Notes: generated by a model from the sequence alone, not told the origin. Counted from the stretch's first letter, positions 38,422 to 50,848 are shown. The stretch is DNA of 64,000 nucleotides from an uncultured Actinomycetes bacterium (GCA_946803585.1 CAMPEQ010000006.1:145457-209456); one strand, 5' to 3'. Made by a program: numbers and translations.

Positions 38422-38703
38422 GTGGCAACTGCTCCAGATCCGCAGGGCATCACCGATCCGCCGATCGACGAATTGCTCGATAAGACTGACTCGAAGTACT
38501 CGCTGGTCATCTACGCAGCCAAGCGCGCACGCCAGATTAATGCGTATTACTCGCAACTGAGTGAAGGAATGCTCGAGTATGTGGGTCCACTCGTAGAGAC
38601 TCACCTACAGGAGAAGCCGCTCTCAATCGCTCTCCGTGAGATTGATGCTGGTTTGCTGTACTCCGAGCCGATCGAGGGTGCTGTAGAGAAAGTCCGAACC
38701 TGA
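38422..38703 (+). CDS. rpoZ: RNA polymerase omega subunit
   Basis: Small subunit that helps assemble and stabilise beta-prime. It has 93 residues from GTG 38422, which has a good SD (GGAAGGA) nine bases upstream; an in-frame GTG at 38383 would add 13 residues. The conserved part is [31 protein letters not shown], split near residues 14-44, and [15 protein letters not shown]. The TGA at 38701-38703 overlaps the CTG that appears to start coaBC. Confidence 0.95.
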   Translation: MATAPDPQGITDPPIDELLDKTDSKYSLVIYAAKRARQINAYYSQLSEGMLEYVGPLVETHLQEKPLSIALREIDAGLLYSEPIEGAVEKVRT

Positions 38704-39908
38704 GCAAGCGGGTAGTACTTGGGGTAGGCGGCGGGATCGCCGCCTACAAGGCATGTGAGCTCCTACGTCAGCTCACCGAGGCAGGCCATGACGTTCGGGT
38801 AATTCCCACGGATGCGTCCCTTCGGTTTGTCGGGTCAGCCACCTGGGAGGCCCTCTCGGGTAATCCCGTGACCACGTCGGTATTTGATCAGGTTGACGAG
38901 GTTGCCCATGTTCGAATCGCCCAAGCCTGTGACCTCGTCGTAATCGCGCCAGCCACTGCGGATCTAATCGCACGTATGGCGATGGGTCGGGCGGATGATC
39001 TACTGACCTCGACGCTACTGATGACGACGGCCCCGATCGTGATATCGCCGGCGATGCACACAGAAATGTGGCGCCACCCGGCGACTCAGGAGAACGTCAA
39101 GACGCTTCGTACCAGAGGGATTCGAGTCCTGGAGCCGGCCGTTGGGCGGCTGACGGGTAAGGACTCCGGTCCCGGCCGGTTGCCGGATCCCCGCTCAATT
39201 GCGTTGGTATGTGAAGCGCTTCTTTGCAGGGATGACCCATCACAAGACCTCGCAGGTGTCAGGGTGACCGTGTCGGCGGGTGGGACTCGCGAGCCAATCG
39301 ACCCGGTTCGTTATCTGGGCAATCGTTCGAGCGGCCGACAAGGTTGGGCGATTGCGGCCGCAGCTATTGCGCGGGGTGCCATTGTCACGGTGGTCGCGGC
39401 CAACGTCGATGCGCCGGATCCGGTGGGTGCGGAAGTTGTTCGTGTCGAGTCGGCAGGTGAGCTGCACTCCGCGGTACTCGAGCACACGAAGAACGCGGAC
39501 GTCGTCATCATGGCCGCAGCCGTCGCAGACTTCCGCCCGGGTGATGTGGCGACCTCGAAGATTAAGAAATCGGGAGCAGACGAGGGACTAAGACTTGAAC
39601 TAGTGCGGACTACCGACGTCTTGGCCGACCTCGGGGCACATCGAAGCGAGCACCGCCCGGTCTTGGTCGGTTTTGCGGCAGAGACTGAACCCGATGAGGA
39701 GAACCTCGTCAGCCTTGCGCAAGGCAAACTCGCGAGTAAGCAAGTTGATTTGGTCGTTGCCAACGAGGTTGGCTCTGGACTCGGTTTCGAGTCACGCGAG
39801 AATCGCGTGGTGATCGTCTCTGAGGCCGCGGTGGTGGGCCGAACTGAACGAACAAGCAAGTTAGGTGTCGCAAATGTGGTGTTAGACGCAGTTTCGAGTC
39901 TCTTGTAG
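38700..39908 (+). CDS. coaBC: bifunctional phosphopantothenoylcysteine decarboxylase / phosphopantothenate-cysteine ligase
   Basis: Two successive steps of coenzyme A synthesis in one protein of 402 residues if the start is CTG 38700. The N-terminal CoaC flavoprotein begins [21 protein letters not shown], continues to the catalytic His in EVAHVRIAQ and [13 protein letters not shown]; the CoaB domain has [22 protein letters not shown] and the lysine-rich KIKKSG loop. The frame has a stop at 38643, and no ATG, GTG or TTG lies before GTG 38868, which would remove 56 residues including the flavin-binding strand. CTG overlapping the rpoZ TGA is therefore the best start. Confidence 0.9.
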   Translation: MSKRVVLGVGGGIAAYKACELLRQLTEAGHDVRVIPTDASLRFVGSATWEALSGNPVTTSVFDQVDEVAHVRIAQACDLVVIAPATADLIARMAMGRADDLLTSTLLMTTAPIVISPAMHTEMWRHPATQENVKTLRTRGIRVLEPAVGRLTGKDSGPGRLPDPRSIALVCEALLCRDDPSQDLAGVRVTVSAGGTREPIDPVRYLGNRSSGRQGWAIAAAAIARGAIVTVVAANVDAPDPVGAEVVRVESAGELHSAVLEHTKNADVVIMAAAVADFRPGDVATSKIKKSGADEGLRLELVRTTDVLADLGAHRSEHRPVLVGFAAETEPDEENLVSLAQGKLASKQVDLVVANEVGSGLGFESRENRVVIVSEAAVVGRTERTSKLGVANVVLDAVSSLL

Positions 39909-39937
39909 CGCGTCGGCCGCCGACCTAGGAAACGACG

Positions 39938-40039
39938 ATGGCTAGGCTGCTATCTCGAGAAACGTGCTTGTACAGTCATCTCACCTGCAGGCCGCATTCT
40001 AAGCGCGGCAATAAGCGTGGCAAGAAGAGCGCCAACTAG
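39938..40039 (+). CDS. possible 33-residue basic peptide upstream of metK
   Basis: An ATG with a weak SD (AGGAAA) opens a 33-codon frame that ends 15 bases before metK. The peptide has a Cys-containing N-terminal half and a strongly basic end (SKRGNKRGKKSAN). No family is known to me. It may be a leader peptide, a small protein or chance; the biased composition is the only hint. The 146-base gap also holds a GTCGGC-C-GCCGAC inverted repeat at 39912-39924, right after the coaBC stop. Confidence 0.2.
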   Translation: MARLLSRETCLYSHLTCRPHSKRGNKRGKKSAN

Positions 40040-40054
40040 AAAGGTTCGAAATCT

Positions 40055-41248
40055 ATGTCGGGTCGTTTGTTCACTTCCGAATCCGTTACCGAGGGTCATC
40101 CAGATAAGATGGCTGATCAAGTTAGCGACGCCATTCTCGATGCGATGCTGACAGACGATCCAGGGAGCCGCGTCGCGGTTGAGACGCTGTTCACGACGGG
40201 TCTGGTCGTTGTCGGAGGCGAGGTAACCACCTCAACATGGGTCGACATCCCGGAGATAGTTCGCAACAAGGTCTTAGAGATTGGCTACGACAGCTCCGAC
40301 AAGGGATTTGACGGAGCGTCCTGCGGCGTCCAAATCGCCATCGGCAAGCAGTCACCAGATATCGCCCAAGGTGTAGATGACGCTTTCGAGGAGCGAACTG
40401 AAGGTTCCCACGATCCGCTAGATCTCCAAGGTGCCGGCGATCAAGGCTTGATGTTTGGTTACGCCAGCCATGAGACCCCCGAGTACATGCCGCTTCCGAT
40501 CGCTCTAGCGCACCGCCTCGCTCGACGCCTATCCGCGGTGCGACACAAGGGTGAGATCGGATACCTGCGACCAGACGGTAAGACCCAGGTGACGATCGAA
40601 TACGACGGTGACAAGCCAGTGCGCGTCGATACGGTTGTCTTGTCTACCCAGCATGCCGCTGACATTGACCTCGAGACCCTGCTTGCCCCCGACATTCGGG
40701 AGTTTGTGGTGGATCCAGAGCTTGAACAACTCGATATGGATACCTCCGGGTATCGACTACTCGTCAACCCCACCGGTCGCTTCGAGATTGGTGGCCCAAT
40801 GGGAGATGCAGGCCTCACCGGACGAAAGATCATCGTTGATACCTACGGTGGAATGGCGCGCCACGGCGGCGGCGCCTTCTCCGGTAAGGATCCATCGAAG
40901 GTTGACCGCTCTGCCGCTTACGCGATGCGCTGGGTAGCAAAGAACGTGGTCGCAGCGGGGCTTGCAAAGCGTTGCGAGGTTCAGGTTGCCTACGCGATTG
41001 GAAAGGCACGTCCAGTCGGCCTGTTCGTCGAGACTTTTGGTACCGGAGCGGTCCCAGACTCGCGCATTCAAGATGCCGTCAATGAGGTGTTCGACCTGCG
41101 CCCGGCAGCGATCATTGCTGATCTAGACCTGCGCCGACCCATCTATAGCAAGACGGCTGCCTACGGTCACTTCGGGCGAGATGATGCCGACTTCACCTGG
41201 GAGCGGACAGACCGGGTTGATGCTCTGCGATCTGCCGCAGGAATCTAG
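40055..41248 (+). CDS. metK: S-adenosylmethionine synthetase
   Basis: Makes SAM from methionine and ATP. It has 397 residues. The N-terminal [24 protein letters not shown] carries the ATP-binding His and metal Asp; [12 protein letters not shown] is the flexible loop region, and [20 protein letters not shown] the P-loop-like phosphate site. AGAAAGG lies before the ATG. No SAM riboswitch is recognisable in the 146 bases upstream. It probably starts the metK-priA-def-fmt-rsmB run. Confidence 0.97.
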   Translation: MSGRLFTSESVTEGHPDKMADQVSDAILDAMLTDDPGSRVAVETLFTTGLVVVGGEVTTSTWVDIPEIVRNKVLEIGYDSSDKGFDGASCGVQIAIGKQSPDIAQGVDDAFEERTEGSHDPLDLQGAGDQGLMFGYASHETPEYMPLPIALAHRLARRLSAVRHKGEIGYLRPDGKTQVTIEYDGDKPVRVDTVVLSTQHAADIDLETLLAPDIREFVVDPELEQLDMDTSGYRLLVNPTGRFEIGGPMGDAGLTGRKIIVDTYGGMARHGGGAFSGKDPSKVDRSAAYAMRWVAKNVVAAGLAKRCEVQVAYAIGKARPVGLFVETFGTGAVPDSRIQDAVNEVFDLRPAAIIADLDLRRPIYSKTAAYGHFGRDDADFTWERTDRVDALRSAAGI

Positions 41249-41271
41249 TACCTGGTCACTACGGATCTACG

Positions 41272-43329
41272 GTGGACCAACTCCCGCTCGATGTAGGGGA
41301 ACCTACGCCAAAGAGTGGGCTGCGGACTTCGCGCGCAAAGAAGCCTGTTCCGCTCGCTGAGCTCAATCCGATCGCAGCCGTCGTCGTGGATGTCAACGTT
41401 CCCGATCTAGACAGACCATTTGATTACTTGGTGCCGGCGAAGTTTGCCGACAGCGCTGTACCGGGAACACGGGTCCGGGTTCGCTTTGCCGGTCGGCTAG
41501 TTGACGGATATGTTTTGGCGCGTCAACCTGAGTCTGATCACCAAGGTCGGCTATCTACGCTCAGCAAGGTTCTAGGTGGACCCGTGCTGACCGACGAGGT
41601 TGCACGGACAGCCCGGGCGGTCGCGGATCGCTACGCGGGAACGCTGTCGGAGGTGCTGCGAGACGCGATTCCACCACGCCATGCGACTGCAGAGAAAGCC
41701 TTCGCTGCGCAGGAGGGAGATAGCAAGGAACGACCCACTTCCGAAGATCCCGGCGACGCGGGATTCGCCCCGAGCACGGATGGCCACCTATCGCCAGTTT
41801 GGGCGTCCTACGAAGGCGCCGATCAGCTATCGCTCAGGCTAGCCGAGGGCACAACCGTCAGGGTGGGGTTGACCATAGCGGCTAGCGACGATCCCATCGA
41901 GATGCTCGCCGACTTAGTTTCGGCGGCACCCGGATCGGCGGTCGTCGTGGTTCCCGACGCTACGGATCTGTCGCGTTTTGAAACCGTATTCGCCCGCCGG
42001 TTCGGTGATGACTTGGCGATCCTGTCGGCAGCCGAATCGACAGCGCAGCGATACGAGCAGTTCCTCGAAGTCGTCACAGGACGCCGAACGATCGTTCTCG
42101 GTACTCGATCCGCGGTGTTCGCTCCAGTGGATCGTCTGCAACTGATGGTGATCTGGGACGACGGTGACGATGCGCTCGTGGAGCCACGGGCTCCTGGCTG
42201 GCATGCCAGAGAAGTTGCAAGTATCCGCTCCCTTGGCACGGGCGCGTCGTTGGTCATCGCTGGCTATGCGCAAAGTGTGGAAACTGCGCGAATGGTCTCG
42301 CGTGACTGGCTAGTCCCGATCCAGGCTGATCGCATGCGCCGGCAATCAGCAGCCCGAGTCCTCACCGCTGCGAATGCCGTAGGCGATGATCCCAGCGCCG
42401 CTTCCAGGCTTCCCCAGTTCGCTTGGCAGTGTGTGCGTCGTGGACTACAGGACGGTCCCGTTCTTGTCCAAGTTGGTCGAGGCGGGTATATCCCAACCGT
42501 CGCGTGCCAACAGTGCCGAGTGATTGCTCGATGCCCGGAATGTTCGGGACCGCTAGGTCGCAGCGCTGTTGGGTCAGGATTGGCCTGCCAGTGGTGTGCT
42601 CGAGGGGTCGACAACTTCGAGTGCCCGGTCTGCGAGGGGACGCAGGTCAGGGCGGTACGGCTGGGCAGTCATCGCACCGCTGAAGAACTCCAAAGCGCCT
42701 TTCCGGGCGTCGCGGTACGCGTCAGCGGCAGCGACACCGGGGTAATCCGCAGTATCTCTGCTGAGCCGCAGATCGTGGTCGCCACAGTGGGAGCGGAACC
42801 CGTCGCTGCCGGTCGGTACAGCGCAGCGGTGCTATTGGATGGCAACGCGATGCTCGCTCGACCTGAGCTCCGGGCCGAGGAGCAGTTAGTTCGGCGTTGG
42901 TTTAATACGGTCCCCCTCGTGAAGCCTGCCAGCGAAGGCGGCGTTATTGCGGTTACGGCTGAACCACACCACCGTGCCGTCCAGGCGCTCGTTCGGGCAG
43001 ATCCCAATGGCTGGGCGCAGCGCGAACTCGCTGACCGAGAAGCGACCGGATTGCCACCCACCACTCGGGCCATGGTTGTGACAGGTGCGCCGGAAGCGCT
43101 GACCACGTTCCTGGAAACTTGCCAGCCACGAGACTCATGGCGCCTACTTGGGCCAAGCCCGGTCGACGCTGAATCGAGTGCGTCGCAGAGCCGAGTTGTC
43201 GTACTGGCCCCAACTGCGCAGGGTGCACAGTTGGCGGCTGGAGCGAAGCGCGCGTTGATCGCCACGCCACCGGTTTCCGATGAGGTTCGTCTGCGGTGCA
43301 GAATCGACCCGGTGCGTGTGCTTGGGTGA
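41272..43329 (+). CDS. priA: primosomal protein N' (PriA), helicase motifs degenerate
   Basis: Replication-restart protein of 685 residues. The N-terminal DNA 3'-end-binding domain (VVDVNVPDLDRPFDYLVP, GTRVRVRFAGRLVDGYVL) and the zinc-binding cysteines in CQQCRVIARCPECSGPLG and CQWCARGVDNFECPVC are intact. In the middle, the Walker A site is missing (GLTIAASDD where GVTGSGKT is expected), the DEEH box reads WDDGDD and GSATP reads GYAQS. Actinobacterial PriA proteins are known to be of this sort, so it probably loads the replisome without unwinding DNA. It lies between metK and def. Confidence 0.9.
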   Translation: MDQLPLDVGEPTPKSGLRTSRAKKPVPLAELNPIAAVVVDVNVPDLDRPFDYLVPAKFADSAVPGTRVRVRFAGRLVDGYVLARQPESDHQGRLSTLSKVLGGPVLTDEVARTARAVADRYAGTLSEVLRDAIPPRHATAEKAFAAQEGDSKERPTSEDPGDAGFAPSTDGHLSPVWASYEGADQLSLRLAEGTTVRVGLTIAASDDPIEMLADLVSAAPGSAVVVVPDATDLSRFETVFARRFGDDLAILSAAESTAQRYEQFLEVVTGRRTIVLGTRSAVFAPVDRLQLMVIWDDGDDALVEPRAPGWHAREVASIRSLGTGASLVIAGYAQSVETARMVSRDWLVPIQADRMRRQSAARVLTAANAVGDDPSAASRLPQFAWQCVRRGLQDGPVLVQVGRGGYIPTVACQQCRVIARCPECSGPLGRSAVGSGLACQWCARGVDNFECPVCEGTQVRAVRLGSHRTAEELQSAFPGVAVRVSGSDTGVIRSISAEPQIVVATVGAEPVAAGRYSAAVLLDGNAMLARPELRAEEQLVRRWFNTVPLVKPASEGGVIAVTAEPHHRAVQALVRADPNGWAQRELADREATGLPPTTRAMVVTGAPEALTTFLETCQPRDSWRLLGPSPVDAESSASQSRVVVLAPTAQGAQLAAGAKRALIATPPVSDEVRLRCRIDPVRVLG

Positions 43330-43377
43330 TGCGTAGACTGACGAACGCCTGCCCGACCTACCGAGGGACGAATATTC

Positions 43378-43920
43378 GTGACTGCCCAACCGATCCGCCT
43401 CTTCGGTGATCCAGTTCTGCGCTCGCCGGCCGCGCCGGTTGAAACGTTCGACAAGGAGCTGCGAGTCCTCGTGAAGGACCTCACAGATACGATGCATGCA
43501 GCCCCAGGGGCGGGTCTATCCGCGAATCAGATTGGCGTATCTCTGCAGGTCTTCACCTACGACATCGATGGCGTAGTTGGGCACTTGGTCAACCCAGACT
43601 TGGATCTGTCCGACGAAGAACAAAATGGACCGGAAGGATGTCTCTCGTTGCCAGGAATGGTCTTCGATACGCCACGCGCACTTCGAACGGTTGCAAAGGG
43701 ATTCAACATGCACGGAGAGCCAGTCGAGATCGTTGGCAATGGGCTACTCGCTCGGTGCGTCCAGCACGAGACTGATCACTTGCAGGGTGTTCTCTTCATC
43801 GATCGTCTTCCGCCCGCTGAGCGCAAGAAGGCAATGAGAGAGATCCGGAACTCGGAGTGGTTTGGGGCGCAGCCTCCCGTTGTGAAGATCAGTCCTCACC
43901 AATTCGATCGCTGGTTTTAG
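43378..43920 (+). CDS. def: peptide deformylase (first copy)
   Basis: Removes the formyl group from new proteins. It has 180 residues. All three motifs are present: [10 protein letters not shown] (motif I, Ser for the usual Ala), EGCLSLPG (motif II with the metal Cys), and QHETDHLQG (motif III, HExDH). The C-terminal tail is longer than in the E. coli enzyme. It sits directly before fmt, as in many bacteria, which pairs formylation and deformylation. GAGGGA precedes the GTG start. A second copy is at 53884. Confidence 0.96.
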   Translation: MTAQPIRLFGDPVLRSPAAPVETFDKELRVLVKDLTDTMHAAPGAGLSANQIGVSLQVFTYDIDGVVGHLVNPDLDLSDEEQNGPEGCLSLPGMVFDTPRALRTVAKGFNMHGEPVEIVGNGLLARCVQHETDHLQGVLFIDRLPPAERKKAMREIRNSEWFGAQPPVVKISPHQFDRWF

Positions 43921-43925
43921 TCGAC

Positions 43926-44855
43926 GTGCGCATCGTATTCGCAGGAACCCCCGAGCCGGCCTTGCCGAGCCTGGCGACACTTATTGCATCGCACCACGAC
44001 GTCGTGGCTGTTGTGACGCGTCCGGACGCGCGATCGGGTCGTGGGCGCGCTCTACATATGTCACCAGTCGCTGAGTTGGCTAGCGATCACGGGATCCCGC
44101 TACTTCGACCCGAGTCAGCACGTGACCCGCAGTTCGTGGGGGAGTTAGCGCACCTCGAACCCGACGCCTGCCCGGTGGTGGCCTACGGCGCCCTATTGCC
44201 ACAATCGGTCCTGGACATTCCGCAGCACGGCTGGATCAACTTGCACTTCTCACTGCTGCCAAGTTGGCGCGGAGCCGCGCCCGTTCAGCACAGCATTTGG
44301 CATGGTGATGACATCACTGGTGCAACCACATTTCGGCTTGATGCTGGGATGGATACGGGCCCGGTTCTTGGAACTGTGACTCAAGTAGTTGGCCCAAGGG
44401 CGACGGCTGGAGACCTGCTGGGAGACCTCGCTGAGTCCGGTGCGCTGTTGCTACGCCAAACGCTGGATGCGATCGAAGCTGGTGCGCTCACAGCTCAACC
44501 ACAACCAGCAGACGGCGTTAGCTTGGCCCCAAAGATCACTGTGGACGATGCTCGGATTGATTGGTCACATCCGGCGTTGGCGGTTGATCGAATGGTCCGG
44601 GCCTGTACCCCGAGTCCAGGGGCGTGGACGAACTTTGGCGAGGATCGCGTGAAGATCGGTCCGGTGTCGCTGACTACAAGCGTCACTGAAGTACTAACGC
44701 CTGGTGAGATCTTGGTGACAAAGCGCGCAGTATTTGTCGGTACCGCGTCTGAGCCACTGCAACTTGGCGATGTGAAGCCACCAGGTAAGCGAGAGATGCT
44801 CGCAAGTGATTGGGCTCGCGGTTCGCGGCTAGCCAGTGGGGACGTGTTCTCGTGA
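43926..44855 (+). CDS. fmt: methionyl-tRNA formyltransferase
   Basis: Formylates initiator Met-tRNA using 10-formyl-tetrahydrofolate. It has 309 residues. [16 protein letters not shown] opens the Rossmann domain; [15 protein letters not shown] with the catalytic Asn-His-Asp set is present, although the Asn of the usual NxHxSLLP motif precedes (INLHFSLLP); GPVLG follows. The C-terminal OB-like domain binds tRNA. The start is GTG 43926, five bases after def; an open frame from 43857 lies within def and is unconserved. The stop overlaps rsmB. Confidence 0.96.
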   Translation: MRIVFAGTPEPALPSLATLIASHHDVVAVVTRPDARSGRGRALHMSPVAELASDHGIPLLRPESARDPQFVGELAHLEPDACPVVAYGALLPQSVLDIPQHGWINLHFSLLPSWRGAAPVQHSIWHGDDITGATTFRLDAGMDTGPVLGTVTQVVGPRATAGDLLGDLAESGALLLRQTLDAIEAGALTAQPQPADGVSLAPKITVDDARIDWSHPALAVDRMVRACTPSPGAWTNFGEDRVKIGPVSLTTSVTEVLTPGEILVTKRAVFVGTASEPLQLGDVKPPGKREMLASDWARGSRLASGDVFS

Positions 44856-46279
44856 CGGCTAACCGCTCGACCTCAGACAAGCGGGGTAATAGCGGGCGCG
44901 AGCGACGGGGTAGCAAACCGCCCACACAAGCAGGTGAGTCAGCCCGGCGGGCGGCATACGACGTCCTACATGAGGTCGGGGCCGGCGACGCCTACTCGCA
45001 TGTGGCGCTACCAGCAGTGTTGGCTGACTACGACCTCGATCCGAGAGACGCAGCGTTCACCACAGACCTCGTCAACGGGACGTTGCGATACCAAATCTCA
45101 CTGGATGCAGTGATCGCTAGCTGTACGGATCGACCCTTGGCCAAACTCGATCCGCGTGTCTTAGACGTCCTGCGGATCGGGGCATATCAGCTCCTGGTCT
45201 CTCGCACTGACGCCTACGCAGCCGTCAATACATCCGTAAACCTTGCTCGGTCGGTGAGCGGTCCAGGTCCAGTTGGATTAGTCAATGCAGTTTTGCGCAA
45301 GGTCAGCACAAAGAGCTTCGATGAGTGGTTGGACCAACTGACGGCCGGTAAGGACGCGGCACAAAGCCGGAGTATTCGTACGAGTCATCCAACTTGGATT
45401 GTGTCGGCGCTTACCGACGGCCTCGGTCGTCAACGAGCAGCGGAAATCGATGAACTCCTCACCATGAATAACCAGCCGCCCAAGGTCACGCTCGTCGTGC
45501 GCCCGGGGCTAGCGCAGGTCGATGAACTCATTGCGGCAGGTGCGACCCCGGCTACGTATAGCCCGTATGGCGCAATCGCCCCAAGCGGAAAACTGACCGC
45601 CATCGAAGCAATTCGACAGCGCCGGGCGGGAGTGCAAGACGAGGGAAGCCAGCTAGTTGCGATCGCCTTGGCCAGCGCCACAGTGCCAGGTGATGAGACA
45701 ACGTGGCTGGATATGTGTTCTGGGCCAGGTGGAAAGACAGCGATGCTTGCAGGTTTGGGGGCATCACGCGGTATCTCTACGGTGGCCCTTGAGCTACACC
45801 AGCACCGCGCCGAGCTCGTCCGGCGCTCGTCGCGCAACATCCCGGGCTTCGTTGGTGTGGCTGTTGGCGACGGCCGAGAAACGCCCATTCGCCCTGGAGT
45901 GGACCGGGTGCTCCTCGATGCGCCCTGCACCGGGCTCGGGGTCCTCCGTCGTCGACCTGATCTGCGGCACAGGCGTTCACCTGGAGATCTACCGGCTTTG
46001 GTGAAGCTTCAGCGCGAGCTCCTCAACGCGGCGATTGACGCGGTGCGCGAGGGGGGAGTGGTGGCCTATGTGACCTGCTCTCCACACATCGCCGAGACTG
46101 ACCTAATCGTCTCGGCCGTTCTGAAAAAGCGCAACGATGTTGTCGTCGAGGATGCCCGTGGGCTGTTCCCGGGGGTGCCCGAGCTTGGAGACGGACCGTA
46201 CGTGAGGTTGTGGCCCCACATACACCAGACAGATGGGATGTTCTTCGCCCTGCTGCGTCGAGAGTCGAAACAGGACTAA
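44852..46279 (+). CDS. rsmB: 16S rRNA (cytosine-967-C5)-methyltransferase
   Basis: SAM-dependent rRNA m5C methyltransferase (Sun/RsmB) of 475 residues. The N-terminal NusB-like RNA-binding domain (about 30-165) contains [21 protein letters not shown] and LRIGAYQLL. The methyltransferase domain has the SAM motif [19 protein letters not shown], the motif IV cysteine in [19 protein letters not shown], and the catalytic motif VI cysteine in YVTCSPH. GTG 44852 overlaps the fmt stop (GTGA); a longer frame from 44810 lies in fmt. The basic N-terminus is typical of actinobacterial members. Confidence 0.95.
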   Translation: MTANRSTSDKRGNSGRERRGSKPPTQAGESARRAAYDVLHEVGAGDAYSHVALPAVLADYDLDPRDAAFTTDLVNGTLRYQISLDAVIASCTDRPLAKLDPRVLDVLRIGAYQLLVSRTDAYAAVNTSVNLARSVSGPGPVGLVNAVLRKVSTKSFDEWLDQLTAGKDAAQSRSIRTSHPTWIVSALTDGLGRQRAAEIDELLTMNNQPPKVTLVVRPGLAQVDELIAAGATPATYSPYGAIAPSGKLTAIEAIRQRRAGVQDEGSQLVAIALASATVPGDETTWLDMCSGPGGKTAMLAGLGASRGISTVALELHQHRAELVRRSSRNIPGFVGVAVGDGRETPIRPGVDRVLLDAPCTGLGVLRRRPDLRHRRSPGDLPALVKLQRELLNAAIDAVREGGVVAYVTCSPHIAETDLIVSAVLKKRNDVVVEDARGLFPGVPELGDGPYVRLWPHIHQTDGMFFALLRRESKQD

Positions 46280-46282
46280 TCT
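46277..46282 (+). promoter_or_regulatory. candidate -10 box (TAATCT) of rpe, leaderless
   Basis: TAATCT fits TANNNT, begins at the TAA stop of rsmB and ends six bases before the GTG of rpe. There is no SD. It suggests that rpe has its own leaderless promoter even though it is only ten bases from rsmB. Confidence 0.45.
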
Positions 46283-46288
46283 TCACCT

Positions 46289-46954
46289 GTGGACGTTCAA
46301 ATCTCTCCCAGCATCCTGTCATCGGACTTTTCCTACCTAGCCCAAGAATGCGCGGCGGTTTCGCCTGCTGCGGACTGGCTTCACGTCGACGTGATGGACA
46401 ACCACTTCGTCCCGAACCTCACCCTCGGGTTGCCGATTGTCGAGTCGCTGCTCAAACATGTGACGACCCCGATCGACTGCCATCTGATGATTGAGGACCC
46501 AGATCGTTGGGCACCCGCGTATGCCGAGGCTGGCGCTGGGAGCGTGACCTTTCACGTTGAGGCGGCCCATGCTCCAGTGCGACTGGCCCGAGAGATCCGC
46601 AAAGCCGGAGCACGAGCAGGTATGGCCCTCAAACCCGCAACTGGTATTGATCAATACGCCGACATGCTCAGCGAACTCGACATGCTCCTGCTGATGACTG
46701 TTGAGCCAGGCTTCGGTGGGCAGAAGTTCCTTGAGCTCGTCGTTCCAAAGATCCGCCGTGCCCGCGAACTCCTCGGACCCGAGTCGGACATCTGGTTGCA
46801 GGTCGACGGCGGCATCGGCCTGGAAACAGTGGAGATCGCCTCGGAGGCAGGCGCCAACGTCTTTGTCGCTGGGTCATCGGTCTATGGCGCAGACGACCCC
46901 ATCGAGGCCATCAGCAAGATTCGTGCTGCGGCGCAGTCAGCTCAGCCGAGCTAA
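46289..46954 (+). CDS. rpe: ribulose-phosphate 3-epimerase
   Basis: Interconverts ribulose-5-phosphate and xylulose-5-phosphate in the pentose phosphate pathway. It has 221 residues. [32 protein letters not shown] (metal His and Asp), [23 protein letters not shown], and [11 protein letters not shown] with the final catalytic Asp and [11 protein letters not shown] are all present. The protein supplies ribulose 5-phosphate for RibBA and ribose 5-phosphate for PRPP. The stop lies four bases from the convergent flavoenzyme gene. Confidence 0.96.
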   Translation: MDVQISPSILSSDFSYLAQECAAVSPAADWLHVDVMDNHFVPNLTLGLPIVESLLKHVTTPIDCHLMIEDPDRWAPAYAEAGAGSVTFHVEAAHAPVRLAREIRKAGARAGMALKPATGIDQYADMLSELDMLLLMTVEPGFGGQKFLELVVPKIRRARELLGPESDIWLQVDGGIGLETVEIASEAGANVFVAGSSVYGADDPIEAISKIRAAAQSAQPS

Positions 46955-46958
46955 CTTC

Positions 46959-49004
<2,046 letters not shown>

Positions 49005-49013
49005 CTAGCTCGT

Positions 49014-49041
49014 GGTGGGTGTCCCTGTGGACATGCCTACC
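49014..49041 (+). promoter_or_regulatory. bulged hairpin between fadH and ribD
   Basis: GGTGGGTGTCC, a CTGT loop and GGACATGCCTACC can pair over 11 positions with two single-base bulges and one G-U pair. It lies just upstream of the fadH start (read on the other strand) and 142 bases before ribD, so it may belong to either leader. It does not match an FMN riboswitch. Confidence 0.3.
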
Positions 49042-49111
49042 CATCTTTGCAGCGTCCCTTGAGCGGGCTGTGCGCTGCCCACCCTGCGAGAATAGGCGGA
49101 CACGCGGCCAT

Positions 49112-49137
49112 ATTCCCTGCCGTCATGGCGGGGGAAT
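49112..49137 (+). promoter_or_regulatory. hairpin upstream of ribD
   Basis: ATTCCC pairs with GGGAAT and, inside it, GCC with GGC around a GTCAT loop. It lies 45 bases before the ribD start. The conserved FMN-riboswitch core is not seen anywhere in the 187-base gap between fadH and ribD, so this is an unassigned structure. It has no T-run. Confidence 0.35.
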
Positions 49138-49182
49138 CTATATCGATGTGGCCTTGACGAGTAATCGACGAGGAAGAAGGCG

Positions 49183-50217
49183 ATGGCGACTTTCGGAGAG
49201 TTCGATGCGATGCGACACGCATTCGCGTTGGCAGCGGAGCCTGAGAACCGACGTGGTCCCAACCCCCGGGTGGGCTGTGTGGTGATTGATTCAGCTGGCA
49301 CAGTGGTGGGGGAAGGTTCACATCGAGGAATCGGCTCACCGCACGCGGAGGTTGTGGCGCTGGCTGCCGCCGGGGACGCGGCGCGCGGAGCAACGGCGAT
49401 CGTCACCCTCGAGCCTTGTAGCCATACCGGAACAACTGGCCCGTGCACCCAGGCACTCATCGATGCCGGTGTCCGGCGAGTTGTCTACGCCCAGACTGAT
49501 CCCAATCCGTTGGCCGCCGGTGGCGCACAGGTGCTTGCCGACGCGGGCATTGATGTGGAGGGTGACGTGCTGGCACACCTAGCCGAACGTATTAATCCCG
49601 AATGGACAGTTGCGGTGACGACTGATCGCCCGTTCGTCACCCTAAAGATCGCCGCAACTCTCGATGGTCGAGTAGCGGCATCCGATGGATCAAGCCAGTG
49701 GATTTCTGGACCGGCCGCGCGCAAGTACGTTCATCAGCTCCGATCAGAGGCTGATGCCGTACTCGTCGGAACGGGCACGGCAATCGCCGATAACCCTTCT
49801 TTGAACGATCGGCGCTCCGAATCGAGTCATCAGCCGCGACCAGTTGTTTTGGGCCGTCGTGATGTGCCGGCCGATAGCTCCCTGCGCAGTAACCCGGACA
49901 CTATTTGGCTGCGCACGAACGACCTTTCTGAAGCCCTAACTGATCTATTTGAACAGGGTATTAGGCACGTGCTGGTGGAGGGTGGCCCAACGATTGCGAC
50001 CGCACTAATCGAGGCGGATCTTGTGGACCGACTCATCTGGTTCGTCTCTCCGAAGCTATTGGGCGCCGGCGCGAGTGCGATTAGTCAGCTCGGAATCTCT
50101 AGCGTGGACGCTGTGTTGGAATGGACGATCGGAGACGTCAAGACCGTTGGCGAGGACGTATGTCTGGTGATGTCTCGTAAGGAGTACGTCCCCGAACAAA
50201 TATCAGAGATAATCTAG
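49183..50217 (+). CDS. ribD: bifunctional riboflavin deaminase/reductase
   Basis: Second and third steps from GTP in riboflavin synthesis. It has 344 residues. The deaminase domain has HAE (SPHAEVVAL) and the zinc loop EPCSHTGTTGPC. The reductase domain (from about 147) has VTLKIAATLDGRVA, GSSQWISG, DAVLVGTGTAIADNPSL and the NADPH-site segment HVLVEGGPTIATALIEADLVDR. The ATG follows AGGAAGAAGG. It is the first gene of the rib operon. Confidence 0.96.
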   Translation: MATFGEFDAMRHAFALAAEPENRRGPNPRVGCVVIDSAGTVVGEGSHRGIGSPHAEVVALAAAGDAARGATAIVTLEPCSHTGTTGPCTQALIDAGVRRVVYAQTDPNPLAAGGAQVLADAGIDVEGDVLAHLAERINPEWTVAVTTDRPFVTLKIAATLDGRVAASDGSSQWISGPAARKYVHQLRSEADAVLVGTGTAIADNPSLNDRRSESSHQPRPVVLGRRDVPADSSLRSNPDTIWLRTNDLSEALTDLFEQGIRHVLVEGGPTIATALIEADLVDRLIWFVSPKLLGAGASAISQLGISSVDAVLEWTIGDVKTVGEDVCLVMSRKEYVPEQISEII

Positions 50218-50230
50218 GGGGAGTGGCGAG

Positions 50231-50848
50231 GTGTTCACCGGAATCGTTGAGGAGCTCGGGAGTCTGCGGTCAATCGAGCAGTTTCCTGGGGAGGCAGCCG
50301 CCATCTGGGTTACTGGCCCACTGGCGGTCAGTGATGCGCTGATCGGTAGTTCGGTCTCTGTCAACGGGGTATGCCTTACGGTCACAGAGTTAGACGGGGA
50401 CGCGTTTCGAGCGGATGTCATGCGCGAGACCCTGATCCATTCAACAATCGGACAGGCAGGCGTCGGTGACGCGCTCAACCTTGAGCGGGCGGTACGAGCA
50501 GATACCCGCCTCGGCGGCCATATCGTGTCCGGCCACGTGGATGCCGTTGCGCGATTGATGTCCCGGGAACCGGCCCAGCGCTGGGAGGTGTTCCGATTTG
50601 ACCTTGCGCCACCGCAGGCCCAGCAGGTTGCGCTTAAGGGGTCGATCACTGTTGATGGCGTCTCATTGACGGTCAGTGGTGTGGGTGAATCTGACGATGG
50701 GGGACACTGGTTCGAGGTGTCGCTCATCCCGACGACGCTCAACGAGACCACTTTAGGATCGCGGCAAGTAGGCGATCAGGTCAACATCGAGACCGACGTG
50801 CTGGCTAAGTATGTCCAGCGCCTAGTCGAGAATGGCAGCACCAGATGA
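50231..50848 (+). CDS. ribE: riboflavin synthase, alpha subunit
   Basis: Dismutates two lumazines to riboflavin. It has 205 residues and shows the two-fold lumazine-binding repeat: the first begins [12 protein letters not shown] and has [13 protein letters not shown], the second starts near [16 protein letters not shown] and has [15 protein letters not shown]. The start is GTG 50231 (the conserved M-F-T-G-I-V-E). It overlaps ribBA by four bases. No FMN riboswitch is seen in the operon leader. Confidence 0.96.
   Translation: MFTGIVEELGSLRSIEQFPGEAAAIWVTGPLAVSDALIGSSVSVNGVCLTVTELDGDAFRADVMRETLIHSTIGQAGVGDALNLERAVRADTRLGGHIVSGHVDAVARLMSREPAQRWEVFRFDLAPPQAQQVALKGSITVDGVSLTVSGVGESDDGGHWFEVSLIPTTLNETTLGSRQVGDQVNIETDVLAKYVQRLVENGSTR

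Noticed and set aside
38868..39908. coaBC starting at GTG 38868
   Set aside because: This would remove the conserved N-terminal flavin-binding strand, which is encoded in frame upstream.
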